Positions 47,088-55,717 of a stretch of DNA of 64,000 nt are shown here, piece after piece. The DNA comes from Streptomyces sp. NBC_00083. GTDB taxonomy: Bacteria; Actinomycetota; Actinomycetes; Streptomycetales; Streptomycetaceae. The notes below the pieces were generated by a model, which searched no databases, was not told the origin of the DNA, and saw nothing but the letters and a program-made list of their open reading frames with translations. The stretch spans positions 806,001 through 870,000 of the forward strand of contig NZ_JAPELY010000003.1 in the NCBI RefSeq assembly GCF_026343295.1, given 5' to 3'. How positions within the stretch are numbered: the first letter of the stretch is position 1; every line of letters starts with the position of its first letter. The translations under genes were made by a program, and so were the position numbers.

Positions 47088-48506
47088 TCAGCTCCTCGTG
47101 GTGCGACCGGCGCGGTCGCGGTGGTGGTCGGTGGAGTGGGCGCCCTCGGTCTCGGCGCGGGGACGGGCGGGAAGCGGCTCGCGGGTGAGGGCCAGCCGGT
47201 CGGCGCCGACCACCCGGCCGCCGCGCACGGTGACTTCGGCGGGCGCGGGCCGGCTGAGGAAGCCGAGCAGGCTCGCGGTCGCCCCGTACGCGCCGACGTT
47301 GGGCACCGCCAGCAGGGCTCCGGGCCGCGGCGGTACGGATTCGGTGGCCCGGCTGATCACATCGGCGGGGGTGCAGAGCGGGCCGACCAGCGTCACCCGG
47401 CGGGTGGGGGCAGGCTCGGGAGCGAGACCCGGGCCGGATTCGGGTTCGGGTTCGGGGAGGGGATCAGGGCCGGTGATCCGCAGCGGCTCGGCGCGCAGCG
47501 AGGGCAGCCGGCCCACACCGGAGAGCCCGCCGAGGTGGTTGATCCCGCTGTCGAGGATGCCGAACGTGGTGCCGCGGCTCTCCTTGACCTCCGTGACGGT
47601 GCAGATGAGCCGCCCGCTGTCACCGACCAGATACCGCCCGGACTCGAAGGACGGCTCCAACCGCCCCCGCCAGCCCGGCAGATGCTCGTCGAGCGCCGCC
47701 GTCAGCGGCTCGCGCAGCTCGTGATAGCGCGGCCGCCCGCCCGGCGCGGCGTACGGACAGGCGAAACCGCCGCCGAGGTCGAGCATGCGCAGCGGCAGCC
47801 CCCAGTGGGCTTCGAGGGCGGCCGCGGTACGGATCGAGGCGACCGCCTCCGCGAGCAGGCCCTGAGGATCGGCGGCATTGGTGAGCGGGAAGAAGTGCAG
47901 ACCCCACAACTCCGTTCCCTCGACGACGAGATGGGAGATGTCCGGCAGGGTGTCCGTGATGTCGTGGCCGAACTGCGAGGCCCCGCCGGTCATCCGCAGA
48001 CCGACGCCCGCGCCTGCGCCCGCCCCGTTGACCCGCAGCAGACAGCGCGCGGTCACCCCCAGGGCGCTCGCCTGCGCGCCGACCCGGCGCAGGTCGGCGG
48101 GCGACTCGACCGAGAAGGTGCGCACCCCGGCGGCCAGCGCCTCGCGCACCTCCCCGGCCGTCTTGCCGGGCCCGCCGTAGAGGCAGTCCGCACCCTCGAA
48201 ACCCGCCGCGAGGGCCGAGGCGAGCTCACCGGTCGAGCAGATCTCCGGCAGACAGCCTGCGAGCCGCAGGGTGCGGACGAGTTCGGGGTGCGGGTTCGCC
48301 TTGAGCGAGTAGTACAGGCGGGACCCGTCGGGCAGCGCCGCGCGCAGATCTGCGGCGGCCGCCTCGACCCGGCCCAGGTCGTACACGTACAACGGGCTGC
48401 CGTAGCGACGCACCAACTCGGCGGCGAGCAGGTCCTCGGCGGGCGGCGGCTCCGCACGGACCGCCGGCGCAGGGGCCGGTCCCGTGGGGGAGGGGTCAGT
48501 GCGCAT
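47088..48506 (-). CDS. fold-type III PLP decarboxylase (Orn/DAP/Arg group 2)
   Basis: This protein has 472 residues. It has the PLP lysine in YYSLKANPHPELV near 68, GPGKTAGEVREAL near 110, a GGG phosphate loop in LDLGGGFACPY near 245, and the C-terminal catalytic Cys in VGPLCTPADVI near 385. A proline/glutamate-rich insert lies near 350-370. Relatives that work with a carrier protein and a ligase include BtrK of butirosin, which decarboxylates an ACP-bound glutamate, and the decarboxylases of exosortase loci. The ATG at 48506 overlaps the ligase gene by 11 bases. A carrier-bound amino acid is therefore a plausible substrate, but this is inferred from context. Confidence 0.8.
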   Translation of the reverse strand: MRTDPSPTGPAPAPAVRAEPPPAEDLLAAELVRRYGSPLYVYDLGRVEAAAADLRAALPDGSRLYYSLKANPHPELVRTLRLAGCLPEICSTGELASALAAGFEGADCLYGGPGKTAGEVREALAAGVRTFSVESPADLRRVGAQASALGVTARCLLRVNGAGAGAGVGLRMTGGASQFGHDITDTLPDISHLVVEGTELWGLHFFPLTNAADPQGLLAEAVASIRTAAALEAHWGLPLRMLDLGGGFACPYAAPGGRPRYHELREPLTAALDEHLPGWRGRLEPSFESGRYLVGDSGRLICTVTEVKESRGTTFGILDSGINHLGGLSGVGRLPSLRAEPLRITGPDPLPEPEPESGPGLAPEPAPTRRVTLVGPLCTPADVISRATESVPPRPGALLAVPNVGAYGATASLLGFLSRPAPAEVTVRGGRVVGADRLALTREPLPARPRAETEGAHSTDHHRDRAGRTTRS

Positions 48507-50106
48507 CGGTGTCCAGGGCCTTCCGGTCGATCTTGCCGTTGGGGGTGAGGGGCATCCGGGCGATCACCCGGCAGACGGCCGGCACCTTCGCCGGTTCGAG
48601 GCGTTGCCCGACGCCCTCGATCACGTGCTCCGCGGTCAGCCCGGCGTCGCCGGTGACGACCAGGCGCAGATCGAGCCCGTCCCGCGGCGCCAGCGCCGCG
48701 GCGGCCCGCACGCCCGGCACGTCCAGGGCGGCGGCCTCGATCTCCGGCGTCCCCATCCGTACGCCGCGCCGCTTGAACTGGTCGTCCAGGCGGCCCGAGA
48801 AGTAGAGGTGGCCCTCGGCGTCGAGCCGGCCGTGGTCGCCGGTGTGCAGCCGCGTCCGTCCGGTGTCCGGGTCCGGCCGGAAGCGGCGCGCGGTCGGTTC
48901 GGGCGCGTTCCAGTACCCGGCCATCACATGCGGCCCGCCGACGACGATCTCGCCCACCTCGCCCGGCGGCAGCGCGCGGCCCGCGGCGTCGAGCACCTCG
49001 ACCGTCGTGCCGTCGAGGGGCCGGCCCACCGAGCCGGGACGGACGAGGTCGGAGTCCGGCTCCGCGATCGTGACCCGCTTGCACTCGGTGATCCCGTACA
49101 TCGCGACCACCGCCGCGCCCGGGAACCCGGCGCGCAGCGCTCCGGCGACCGAACCCGCCAGCGCCGCACCGGTGTTGGTGAAGAGCCGCACATGGCCGGG
49201 CGGCGCGCCACGGGCCGCGAGCCGGCACAGCATCTCGGCCAGCGAGGGCACCACGGGCACCACGGTGGCCCGGCACCGGCGCAGCACGCTCATGGCCCGC
49301 ACCGGCGCCGACGCGTCCGCCAGGACCAGCTCGGACCCGCCGATCGCGGCCAGCAGCACCTGGTAGAGGCCGTAGTCGAAGGAGAGCGGCAGCGCGGCGA
49401 GCACCACGTCGTCGGGCCGGTAGCCGAGACGGCGGGCGATCGCGCGGGCGGCGAACACGACCTGACGCTGGGTGCACACCACGCCCTTGGGCGCGGAGGT
49501 GCTGCCCGAGGTGTAGAGCAGCTGGGCGATCGCGTCGGGAGCGGGGCGGCGCGGCGGGCCGGCAGGCCCTGCCCCGCGGTCCAGGAGCTCGGCGGGCGTG
49601 GCGGTCCGGGCGCCGCTCACGGCGACCGCCTCGCACACCGGCGCCGTCTCGGACGGGTCGAGGACCACCACCGCGGGCGCCGCGTCCGCGAGCACCCCGC
49701 GCAGCACGAACGCCTTCATCTCCGGGTTCAGCGGCACCACGACGGCGCCCGCGCGCAGCACCCCGTAGTACAGCGCGACGAACTCCCGGCGGTTCCCCAG
49801 CCGCAGCACCACCCGGTCGCCCGGCACGACGCCCCCGGCGCGGCTCAGCCCGTCGGCCACCGCCCTGCTGGCATCGGCCAGTTCGGCGTAGCTCCAGGCC
49901 CCGTCACCGTCCCGGACGGCGGCGGCATCCGGGCGGGCGGCGGCGGTCGCGTCCAGCAGATCGACGATGAGCGTGCCGTCGAGCGGTGTGCTCCCGGGCA
50001 GGCCCCCGTCCGGGAGCGGTGTGCTCGCGGACAGCCCCCCGTCCGCGAGGAGGCCGGCGGGCGGGCGGGCACTCGCGGTGGCTTCCGCGGACACCGGGCC
50101 GCTCAC
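48496..50106 (-). CDS. ANL-family adenylating ligase (acyl/aminoacyl-ACP ligase)
   Basis: The protein has 536 residues. It has the A3 loop LLYTSGSTSAPKGV near 198, YGITECKR near 340, the hinge GRLDDQFKRRG near 440, and the A10 lysine in LTPNGKIDRKAL at the C-terminus. It is a complete free-standing adenylation enzyme without C or PCP domains. Since an ACP gene follows closely, it probably loads that ACP rather than coenzyme A. The start is a GTG at 50106 that overlaps the stop of the KAS III-like gene (GTGA). The first ~50 residues are a low-complexity Pro/Gly/Ser tail. The substrate is not predictable by eye. Confidence 0.85.
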   Translation of the reverse strand: MSGPVSAEATASARPPAGLLADGGLSASTPLPDGGLPGSTPLDGTLIVDLLDATAAARPDAAAVRDGDGAWSYAELADASRAVADGLSRAGGVVPGDRVVLRLGNRREFVALYYGVLRAGAVVVPLNPEMKAFVLRGVLADAAPAVVVLDPSETAPVCEAVAVSGARTATPAELLDRGAGPAGPPRRPAPDAIAQLLYTSGSTSAPKGVVCTQRQVVFAARAIARRLGYRPDDVVLAALPLSFDYGLYQVLLAAIGGSELVLADASAPVRAMSVLRRCRATVVPVVPSLAEMLCRLAARGAPPGHVRLFTNTGAALAGSVAGALRAGFPGAAVVAMYGITECKRVTIAEPDSDLVRPGSVGRPLDGTTVEVLDAAGRALPPGEVGEIVVGGPHVMAGYWNAPEPTARRFRPDPDTGRTRLHTGDHGRLDAEGHLYFSGRLDDQFKRRGVRMGTPEIEAAALDVPGVRAAAALAPRDGLDLRLVVTGDAGLTAEHVIEGVGQRLEPAKVPAVCRVIARMPLTPNGKIDRKALDTDAH

Positions 50107-51161
50107 GCGTACCACCCCGACGCGTCGGTGATCTCCACGACCGCGCTGGTGCAGCTGTAGCCGGTGCCGCCACCGACCAGCAGCACCCGGTCGCCCTCGC
50201 CGACCTCGCCGGTTTCGAGGAGTTCGTTCAGGCCGGCGAAGTGGTCCCCCGCACCCAGGTGCCCCACCTCGCGGCAGAACTCCCAGTTGGAGACCTTCTC
50301 CTCCAGGCCCAGCTGGTGTTCGAGCTGCCAGCGCATCCGCTGCCGGCCGGTGGCGTTGAGCACCACCCGGTCGATCCGCTCCATCGGAGTGCCGGCGTCG
50401 GCCAGCGCGACGCGGATCGACTCGGCCGCCACCTCGGCGGTACGCACCGTCGCGGTCCGCAGATTGCGTTCCGCGCGGAAGTACTCCTCGGCGCGCGCCG
50501 CCAGGTCCACCGGCCGGGCCGCCAGCTCGGGACCCGAGCGGAATCCGGCGCCGCGCGCCAGGCCTTCGAGGGAGTTGTCGACCCGGGTCGCGGTCGCCAG
50601 CAGCCGGGCGGCCGCGCCCTCGGCCGAAGCGCTCAGGACCAGCGCGGTGCCGCCGTCGCCGTAGACCATGCCCCGCTCGGCCCGCCACCGGTCGAAGGCG
50701 GGCGGCGTGAACCGGTCGGCCGTGGTGAGCAGCACCGCCTCGTCCCCGCCGGGCCGCCCCGCACCGAGCTGCCGTGCGGCGAGTTCGAGACCGGCAAGGC
50801 CGGCGTTGCACTGCTGCAGCAGGTCGAAGGCGGGCACGGACGAGCCCACCGTGTGCTGTGCCACATATGCGGCGCCCGGCCACAACTCGGCGCCCTGGAA
50901 CCACAGATAGCTGTGGAAGACGGTGCCCACCCGCTCCGCCGCCCGCCCGGCCCGCCGCAAGGCGGTGCGGGCCGCGCGCACCGCCATCTCGGGCGCGGCC
51001 AGATCGTCCGCTCCGCCGGCCGTGGCCGAGCTGACCGAGTGGATCTGGTTGACGGCGTGCTCGTCGGCGTCGTACGCACCGTCCGCGACCGCCCGCGCGG
51101 CCTCCGCCCGGTCCGCGAGCCAGACACCCGTGCCGGCCAGATACACCTGCTCCCAGCGCAT
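50103..51161 (-). CDS. KAS III-like acyltransferase with rearranged active site
   Basis: This 352-residue protein is in the 3-oxoacyl-ACP synthase III superfamily. The nucleophilic Cys is in LLQQCNAGLAG near 116, and the end carries VGHLGAGDHFAGL near 300 and GDRVLLVGGGTG. Relative to FabH, the IPHQAN histidine is replaced (VLNATGRQ) and the later GNTSA asparagine position is a His. This resembles the divergent KAS III proteins of natural-product clusters that transfer acyl groups instead of making fatty acids. It is the first gene of its operon, downstream of an 11-bp repeat array, and overlaps the ligase gene. It probably transfers or condenses the acyl group made by the ACP cassette. Confidence 0.8.
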   Translation of the reverse strand: MRWEQVYLAGTGVWLADRAEAARAVADGAYDADEHAVNQIHSVSSATAGGADDLAAPEMAVRAARTALRRAGRAAERVGTVFHSYLWFQGAELWPGAAYVAQHTVGSSVPAFDLLQQCNAGLAGLELAARQLGAGRPGGDEAVLLTTADRFTPPAFDRWRAERGMVYGDGGTALVLSASAEGAAARLLATATRVDNSLEGLARGAGFRSGPELAARPVDLAARAEEYFRAERNLRTATVRTAEVAAESIRVALADAGTPMERIDRVVLNATGRQRMRWQLEHQLGLEEKVSNWEFCREVGHLGAGDHFAGLNELLETGEVGEGDRVLLVGGGTGYSCTSAVVEITDASGWYA

Positions 51162-51252
51162 GTCTCTCCGATCTCCGGCCCCGTGGCAGGACGCCCGGGG
51201 TGACTTTCGGTCACGAGCCTGCCGTCCGCCTCCTGCCGCGCGGTTGTCCCGC

Positions 51253-51384
51253 ACTGGCCGCCGCACGGTGCTGCTCTGGGCTCCGGCCTGCCGCCCACGG
51301 GCCGCGCGCTGACACCCCGCTGACGCCCCGCCGACCGGGGGCCCGAGCCGGTCTGACGTACGACTGAACTCCCTCTGGTGCCAC
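51253..51384. promoter_or_regulatory. 11-bp periodic direct-repeat array, candidate SARP operator for the KAS operon
   Basis: Pentamers GCTGA (51308), GCTGA (51319), GCCGA (51330), TCTGA (51352), ACTGA (51363) and TCTGG (51374) recur in exact 11-bp phase, with a weaker GCCCG at 51341. Upstream ACTGG (51253) and TCTGG (51275) keep the same phase. The core is the same CTGA/CTGG seen in the array ahead of the MbtH gene. The clear part lies about 147-217 bases upstream of the KAS III-like start. This is the usual geometry of a SARP operator. Confidence 0.6.
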
Positions 51385-51420
51385 GCCGGCGCGCGGCGTC
51401 GCTGCCGGGCCCCACGCGAC

Positions 51421-51458
51421 GGTGCCCGGCCCCCGCGGTTGAGCGGGGGCCGGGCACC
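51421..51458 (-). terminator. strong hairpin terminator after the acylase gene
   Basis: A perfect 16-bp stem (GGTGCCCGGCCCCCGC and its complement) encloses a 6-base loop GGTTGA. It lies 24-61 bases beyond the stop of the penicillin-acylase-family gene in its direction of transcription. It should separate that gene from the KAS operon that follows on the same strand. Confidence 0.85.
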
Positions 51459-51481
51459 GGAGCCGCCGGCCGGGACCGGCC

Positions 51482-54259
51482 TCAGGGGGTGAGGCGCAGG
51501 CGGTCGCGGGCCGCCCTGTCCACCGCCGCCGTGCCGTACGGCCACGGCAGGCTGCCGCCGTCGGCCCAGAGCCCGGTCTGGTCGGTGTACGTGTCCGCGG
51601 TGGCGTGGCCGGACGCACCGGTCAGATTGATCCAGCGGGAACGCTCGAAGTCGGCCATGTCCACCACCATGCGCATCGACGGCACCCAGATGACGTCGAA
51701 GCCCTTCTGCGGGTCCCAACCGTTGGCCATCACCGTGTCGGTGCCGCCGCCGACGCCGATCGGGTCCGCGTTGAGGAGCCACTGCAAGGGGGCGGGGCCG
51801 CCGGTGCCCAGGGTGGCGTTCTGCAGCGTCAGGGTGTGCAGCGCGCCCCAGCGCCACTTCGCCGGATCGTCTCCGAGCCGCTTGCGCAGATCGGCGGAGG
51901 CCTTCTCCATCGCCTGGCGCAGCATCGCGTCACGGCCGTGCACGGAGGGGTCGGTGGCACTGGTCCACCACGGGCTGTCCGGCTCGTCGAGCAGCGCGCG
52001 CACCACGTCGAACCAGCGCCCACCGCCGTCGGGGTAGGCGTAGCTCTTGACCCCGGCCTTCGTCAGGCGGTCGGTGAACGCCTCCTTCAGCAACTCGGCC
52101 CAGACCGCGTTGAAGTAGGCGGCCGGAGCGGAGTCCGCGCCCTGGGTGAAGTCCCAGCCGCGCAGCAGGTTCTGGGCCGGTGCGGCGTCCTTGCCGACCG
52201 CGACCCGCAGCAGCTGGGGCGCCAGCGTGGCGGCATTGCCGTTCCACGTGTCCTGGGTGATCCGTTCCATCGCCGCGACGTCCAGCTTGCCGGCCGCCTT
52301 GATGAGGTCGATGATCCGTGTGCTCCGGTATCCGGTGCCCCAGTCGCTGCCAATCAGATGCGGGTAGTCGGGGCCGACGACCGCGTTGTTGGCGGTCACG
52401 ATGTAGCCCTCGGGCGGGTTGAAGCTCGTGGGCAGCTGGTCGAAGGGGAGGTATCCGGTCCAGTCGTACGCCCCGGTCCAGCCCGGCACCGGGCGGCGGC
52501 CGTCGCCTGCCTTGCGTACGGGGATGCGGCCCGGCGTCTGGTAGCCGATGTTCCCGGCCCGGTCCGCGTAGATCATGTTCTGCACGGGGGAGGCGAAGGC
52601 GGCGGCAGCGGCGCGGAAGTCGTTCCAGTCCTTGGCCCGGTCGAGGGCGAAGAGGGCGTTCATGGTGGGCGCGGGGTCGAGCGCGGTCCACCGCATGGCC
52701 ACCGCGTAACCGTCCCGGGCGCCGTGCGGCGGCACGTCCGGTTCCTTGCCGTCGTCGGCCACCTCGTCGGCCGACTTGAGCACATCGGATATGAGGGGGC
52801 CGTGCTGGGTCGAGCGGACGGTCAGCTCCACGGGGCGCCCGCCCGCCACCTTGATCGTCTCCTTGCGGACGGTGAGGGGGAGTTGCTCATTCTTGTACGC
52901 GTATCCGGAGCCGCTGACCTTCTCCACGAAGAGGTCGGAGTCGGCGGCGCCCAGATCGGTGAACCCCCAGGAGATGTCGGCGTTGTGGCCGATCACCACG
53001 CCGGGCATGCCGGCGAACGTGAAGCCGGTGACGTCGTAGGGGCATTCCGGCCCGGTCCGCGTGCAGTGCAGGCCGACTTGGTACCAGATGCCCGGCAGCG
53101 AGGGCGTCAGGTGCGGGTCGTTCTCCAGGAGCGGCTTGCCGGTGGTGGTCCGACTGCCGGACACCACCCAGGAGTTGGAGCCGATGCCGGTGCCCTGCGG
53201 GCCGAGGACGGCGGCCAGTACCGTACGCACCCCGGCGCTGTCGGCCAGCGCGGCGGAGGCGGCGGCGGGGACGACGGGAGCGGGCTCGCCGGGTGCGGCC
53301 TGCGCGGCGGGCGCCGGGGGTGCCGGGGCCTGCGGCAGCGTCTGCGCCTCGGGCGCGTTGGCGGGTGCCCGGTCGGGGACGATCGGCGCCCAGCGCTGAT
53401 AGTCGTAACCGGGAGAGAGCGCGTCCGCCGTCCCGGCCGGCAGCCGGGCCGCCAGCATCGAGTGCTGGAACTGGTCGATCATGCCGGTGTTGAGGTTCCA
53501 CGCCATCGTCTTCAGCCAGGACACCGAATCGGCCGGCGTCCACGGCTCGGGCCGGTAGTCGCCGGAGACGAAACCGAGGACCGGGTACTCCACCGACAGT
53601 TCGGCGCCCTGGTGATGGGCGAGATAGGCGTTCACGCCGTCGGAGAAGGCCCGCAGGTACCGCTGCGTCTCGGGCGACAGCAGGGTCACCTCCTGCTCGG
53701 CCACCCGGTACCAGCCGAAGGTGCGCGCCACTTTGTCGGTCTGCACCTGGCTCGGCCCGAACATCTCGGAGAGCCGGCCGGAGGTGACGTGCCGCTGGGT
53801 GTCCATCTGCCAGAACCGGTCCTGGGCCTGGGCGTAACCCTCGGCCATGAACAGGTCGTGCGAGGTGGCCGCGTAGATCTGCGGGATGCCGGACGCGTCC
53901 CGGACGATCCGGGCCTCGCCGTCCAGGCCCGGCACACCGGTGCTGCCGGACAGTTGGGGCAGCGAGCGGTGGACCGTCCAGTACGCGTACCCCGCGAGCG
54001 ATCCGGTGGCCAGCAGGACCAGGGCGGTGAGGGCGACCGCGGTGCGCTTGACGATCCGCAGCACGCGCCGGCGCCGGGAGCGCGGCGCGGTCCCGGACGC
54101 CGGGGCGCCGGGGCCGGTGGCGAGGGTCTCGGCGCCGGAGGCCGGCACGGAGTTCTCCTCGGCGTGCGGGCCGGGGCCGGCCGGGGACGCGGGGTCCTCC
54201 TCCGGGGCCGGGGTGGGACGGGGTTCGTCCGGTGGCGACGTATCGGTCTGGACTGTCAT
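51482..54259 (-). CDS. penicillin-acylase-family Ntn hydrolase with N-terminal membrane anchor
   Basis: The protein has 925 residues. After ~70 Pro/Glu-rich residues comes an arginine cluster and one membrane segment (TAVALTALVLLATGSLAGYAY, ~75-95). The rest would lie outside the membrane. A Pro/Ala-rich linker around 300-345 precedes GIGSNSWVVSG near 370, where the Ser after Gly is the expected autocatalytic Ntn nucleophile. Family members cleave acyl-amide bonds in beta-lactams, acyl-homoserine lactones and lipopeptides; PvdQ removes the fatty acid from a pyoverdine precursor. Next to a FAAL-primed NRPS, deacylation of the exported peptide is attractive. The ATG at 54259 has AAGGAAG upstream. 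Confidence 0.88.
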   Translation of the reverse strand: MTVQTDTSPPDEPRPTPAPEEDPASPAGPGPHAEENSVPASGAETLATGPGAPASGTAPRSRRRRVLRIVKRTAVALTALVLLATGSLAGYAYWTVHRSLPQLSGSTGVPGLDGEARIVRDASGIPQIYAATSHDLFMAEGYAQAQDRFWQMDTQRHVTSGRLSEMFGPSQVQTDKVARTFGWYRVAEQEVTLLSPETQRYLRAFSDGVNAYLAHHQGAELSVEYPVLGFVSGDYRPEPWTPADSVSWLKTMAWNLNTGMIDQFQHSMLAARLPAGTADALSPGYDYQRWAPIVPDRAPANAPEAQTLPQAPAPPAPAAQAAPGEPAPVVPAAASAALADSAGVRTVLAAVLGPQGTGIGSNSWVVSGSRTTTGKPLLENDPHLTPSLPGIWYQVGLHCTRTGPECPYDVTGFTFAGMPGVVIGHNADISWGFTDLGAADSDLFVEKVSGSGYAYKNEQLPLTVRKETIKVAGGRPVELTVRSTQHGPLISDVLKSADEVADDGKEPDVPPHGARDGYAVAMRWTALDPAPTMNALFALDRAKDWNDFRAAAAAFASPVQNMIYADRAGNIGYQTPGRIPVRKAGDGRRPVPGWTGAYDWTGYLPFDQLPTSFNPPEGYIVTANNAVVGPDYPHLIGSDWGTGYRSTRIIDLIKAAGKLDVAAMERITQDTWNGNAATLAPQLLRVAVGKDAAPAQNLLRGWDFTQGADSAPAAYFNAVWAELLKEAFTDRLTKAGVKSYAYPDGGGRWFDVVRALLDEPDSPWWTSATDPSVHGRDAMLRQAMEKASADLRKRLGDDPAKWRWGALHTLTLQNATLGTGGPAPLQWLLNADPIGVGGGTDTVMANGWDPQKGFDVIWVPSMRMVVDMADFERSRWINLTGASGHATADTYTDQTGLWADGGSLPWPYGTAAVDRAARDRLRLTP

Positions 54260-54413
54260 GGGGCGGTGCTTCCTTGGTCGGCGGGGGTGCGGGATTCGAG
54301 GGTCGTCAGGGTCGGGGGGATTGCGGCCATGGCGACGGCCGCCGTGTGCGCGCGAGAACGCGACGCACGACGGCGGTGGCGGGGCCGGCGGACGAGAGGG
54401 CGTGGGGCGAGGG

Positions 54414-54467
54414 GATGAGTGGGGCGAGCGGGGTGAGAGGGATGAGGCGTGCGAGCCTGGCGAGAGC
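54414..54467. repeat. 6 x 9-bp GAG-centred tandem repeat
   Basis: Six adjacent 9-base units with GAG at positions 4-6 (for example GATGAGTGG, GGCGAGCGG, GGTGAGAGG) occupy most of the gap between the SARP gene stop and the acylase gene start. The purine-rich strand is plus. Its role is unknown; it is 155 bases or more upstream of the acylase start and could be regulatory or only a degenerate microsatellite. Confidence 0.6.
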
Positions 54468-54550
54468 GGTGCTCTCGTGCTCAAGAGGCCTGTGGGCAGA
54501 GCGGGTTGAAGAGCGAGCCGGGGTTCGGGCGGCGGCGCGGGGCCGTCGGG

Positions 54551-55717
54551 TCAGCGGGCCAGGCGGCGGCCCGCCGAGTCGGACCAGGGGCCACCTGCGG
54601 CCGTGGACGGGGCGGCTCCGGTGGCCGGCGCCGCGCCGACCAGGGTCAGCCGGGGCCGGCCGGGGACGGGTTCCGGGCCGTGGGCCGCAGCGGGTGCGCC
54701 GCCGGACCCGTCGTCCCCCGGACCGGCATGGCCCGCGGAGTGGCTCCCGGGGCGAGCCCCGAAGTACCCCCCGGCCCGGTGGACCGACGCGTGGTGCCCC
54801 GACGCGTCCTGGCCCGGCTCGTTGCGGCCCCGCTCGTCGTGACGCGGCTCGTCGTGGTGCGGCGCCGCGCCGGACGGCCCCGGCGGTACGAGACGTGCGA
54901 GCGGGTCGGGGCGTCCGGCGAGGATCGCCTCCTCGATCCGACGCAGTTCCGGTCCGGGCAGCAGACCCAGGTTCTCCGTCAGTGTGTGCCGGGCGCGCTG
55001 GTAGGCGGCCAGCGCGTCGGCCTGCCGGCTGCCGCGGTAGAGCGCGACCATCAGCAGGGCCCAGAGCCGTTCACGGTAGGGGTGTTCGGTGGTGAGGACC
55101 ATCAGATGCGGTACCAGGCGTGCGTGGCCGCCGAGGGCGAGCGCCAGTTCGGCGTGCTCCTCGACGGCCGCGAGGCGCAGCTCGGCGAGGCGGGCGCGCT
55201 CGACGTCGAGCAGCGGACCGCTCACACCGGTCAGGGCGGGACCGGGCCAGGAATCCAGCGCGGCGGCCAACGTTCCCTCCGCCGACTCCAGTTGGCCGGA
55301 CGTACGCAGTGCCCGCGCGTCGGCCGTCGCCTGCTCGAACCGGCCGAGGTCGCAGCTTCGGGGGCTGACGGAGAGCCGGTAGGACGCGCCGACCCGGGTG
55401 AGTACCTCGCTGGCGGCGCGCGGCGCGCGGTCGGGCTCGAAGAGCCTGCGCAGCTTGGAGATGTAGGCCTGCACCAGGTTGGCGCCGTCCAGCACGGCGG
55501 TGTCGCCCCAGATCCCGTCGATCAGATGGTCGCGGCCGACGGGGGAGCCGGCGCGCAGCAGCAGGACGGCGAGCAGGGCGCGCTGCCGGGGTGCGCCGAG
55601 GGGCAGTTCGACGCCGTCCCGCCATCCCCGGACCTCCCCCAGCACTTCGAAGCTGAGGCCTGTCGGCAGGTCGGTGGAGGAGGAGAAGGAGGTGGAGGAG
55701 GAGAGGGGGGTGGTCAT
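54551..55717 (-). CDS. SARP-family pathway regulator (winged helix plus BTAD)
   Basis: The protein has 388 residues. An OmpR-like winged helix spans about 20-110 (LGEVRGWRDGVELPLGAPRQRALLA; NLVQAYISKLRRLFE). A bacterial transcriptional activation domain follows at about 115-265 (LGRFEQATADARAL to LTENLGLLPGPELRRIE). The last ~120 residues are His/Pro/Gly-rich and probably disordered. SARPs activate natural-product operons by binding direct repeats spaced by 11 or 22 bp, which matches the arrays at 44.2 and 51.3 kb. The ATG at 55717 has GGAGG six bases upstream. I saw no TTA codon in it. Confidence 0.9.
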   Translation of the reverse strand: MTTPLSSSTSFSSSTDLPTGLSFEVLGEVRGWRDGVELPLGAPRQRALLAVLLLRAGSPVGRDHLIDGIWGDTAVLDGANLVQAYISKLRRLFEPDRAPRAASEVLTRVGASYRLSVSPRSCDLGRFEQATADARALRTSGQLESAEGTLAAALDSWPGPALTGVSGPLLDVERARLAELRLAAVEEHAELALALGGHARLVPHLMVLTTEHPYRERLWALLMVALYRGSRQADALAAYQRARHTLTENLGLLPGPELRRIEEAILAGRPDPLARLVPPGPSGAAPHHDEPRHDERGRNEPGQDASGHHASVHRAGGYFGARPGSHSAGHAGPGDDGSGGAPAAAHGPEPVPGRPRLTLVGAAPATGAAPSTAAGGPWSDSAGRRLAR

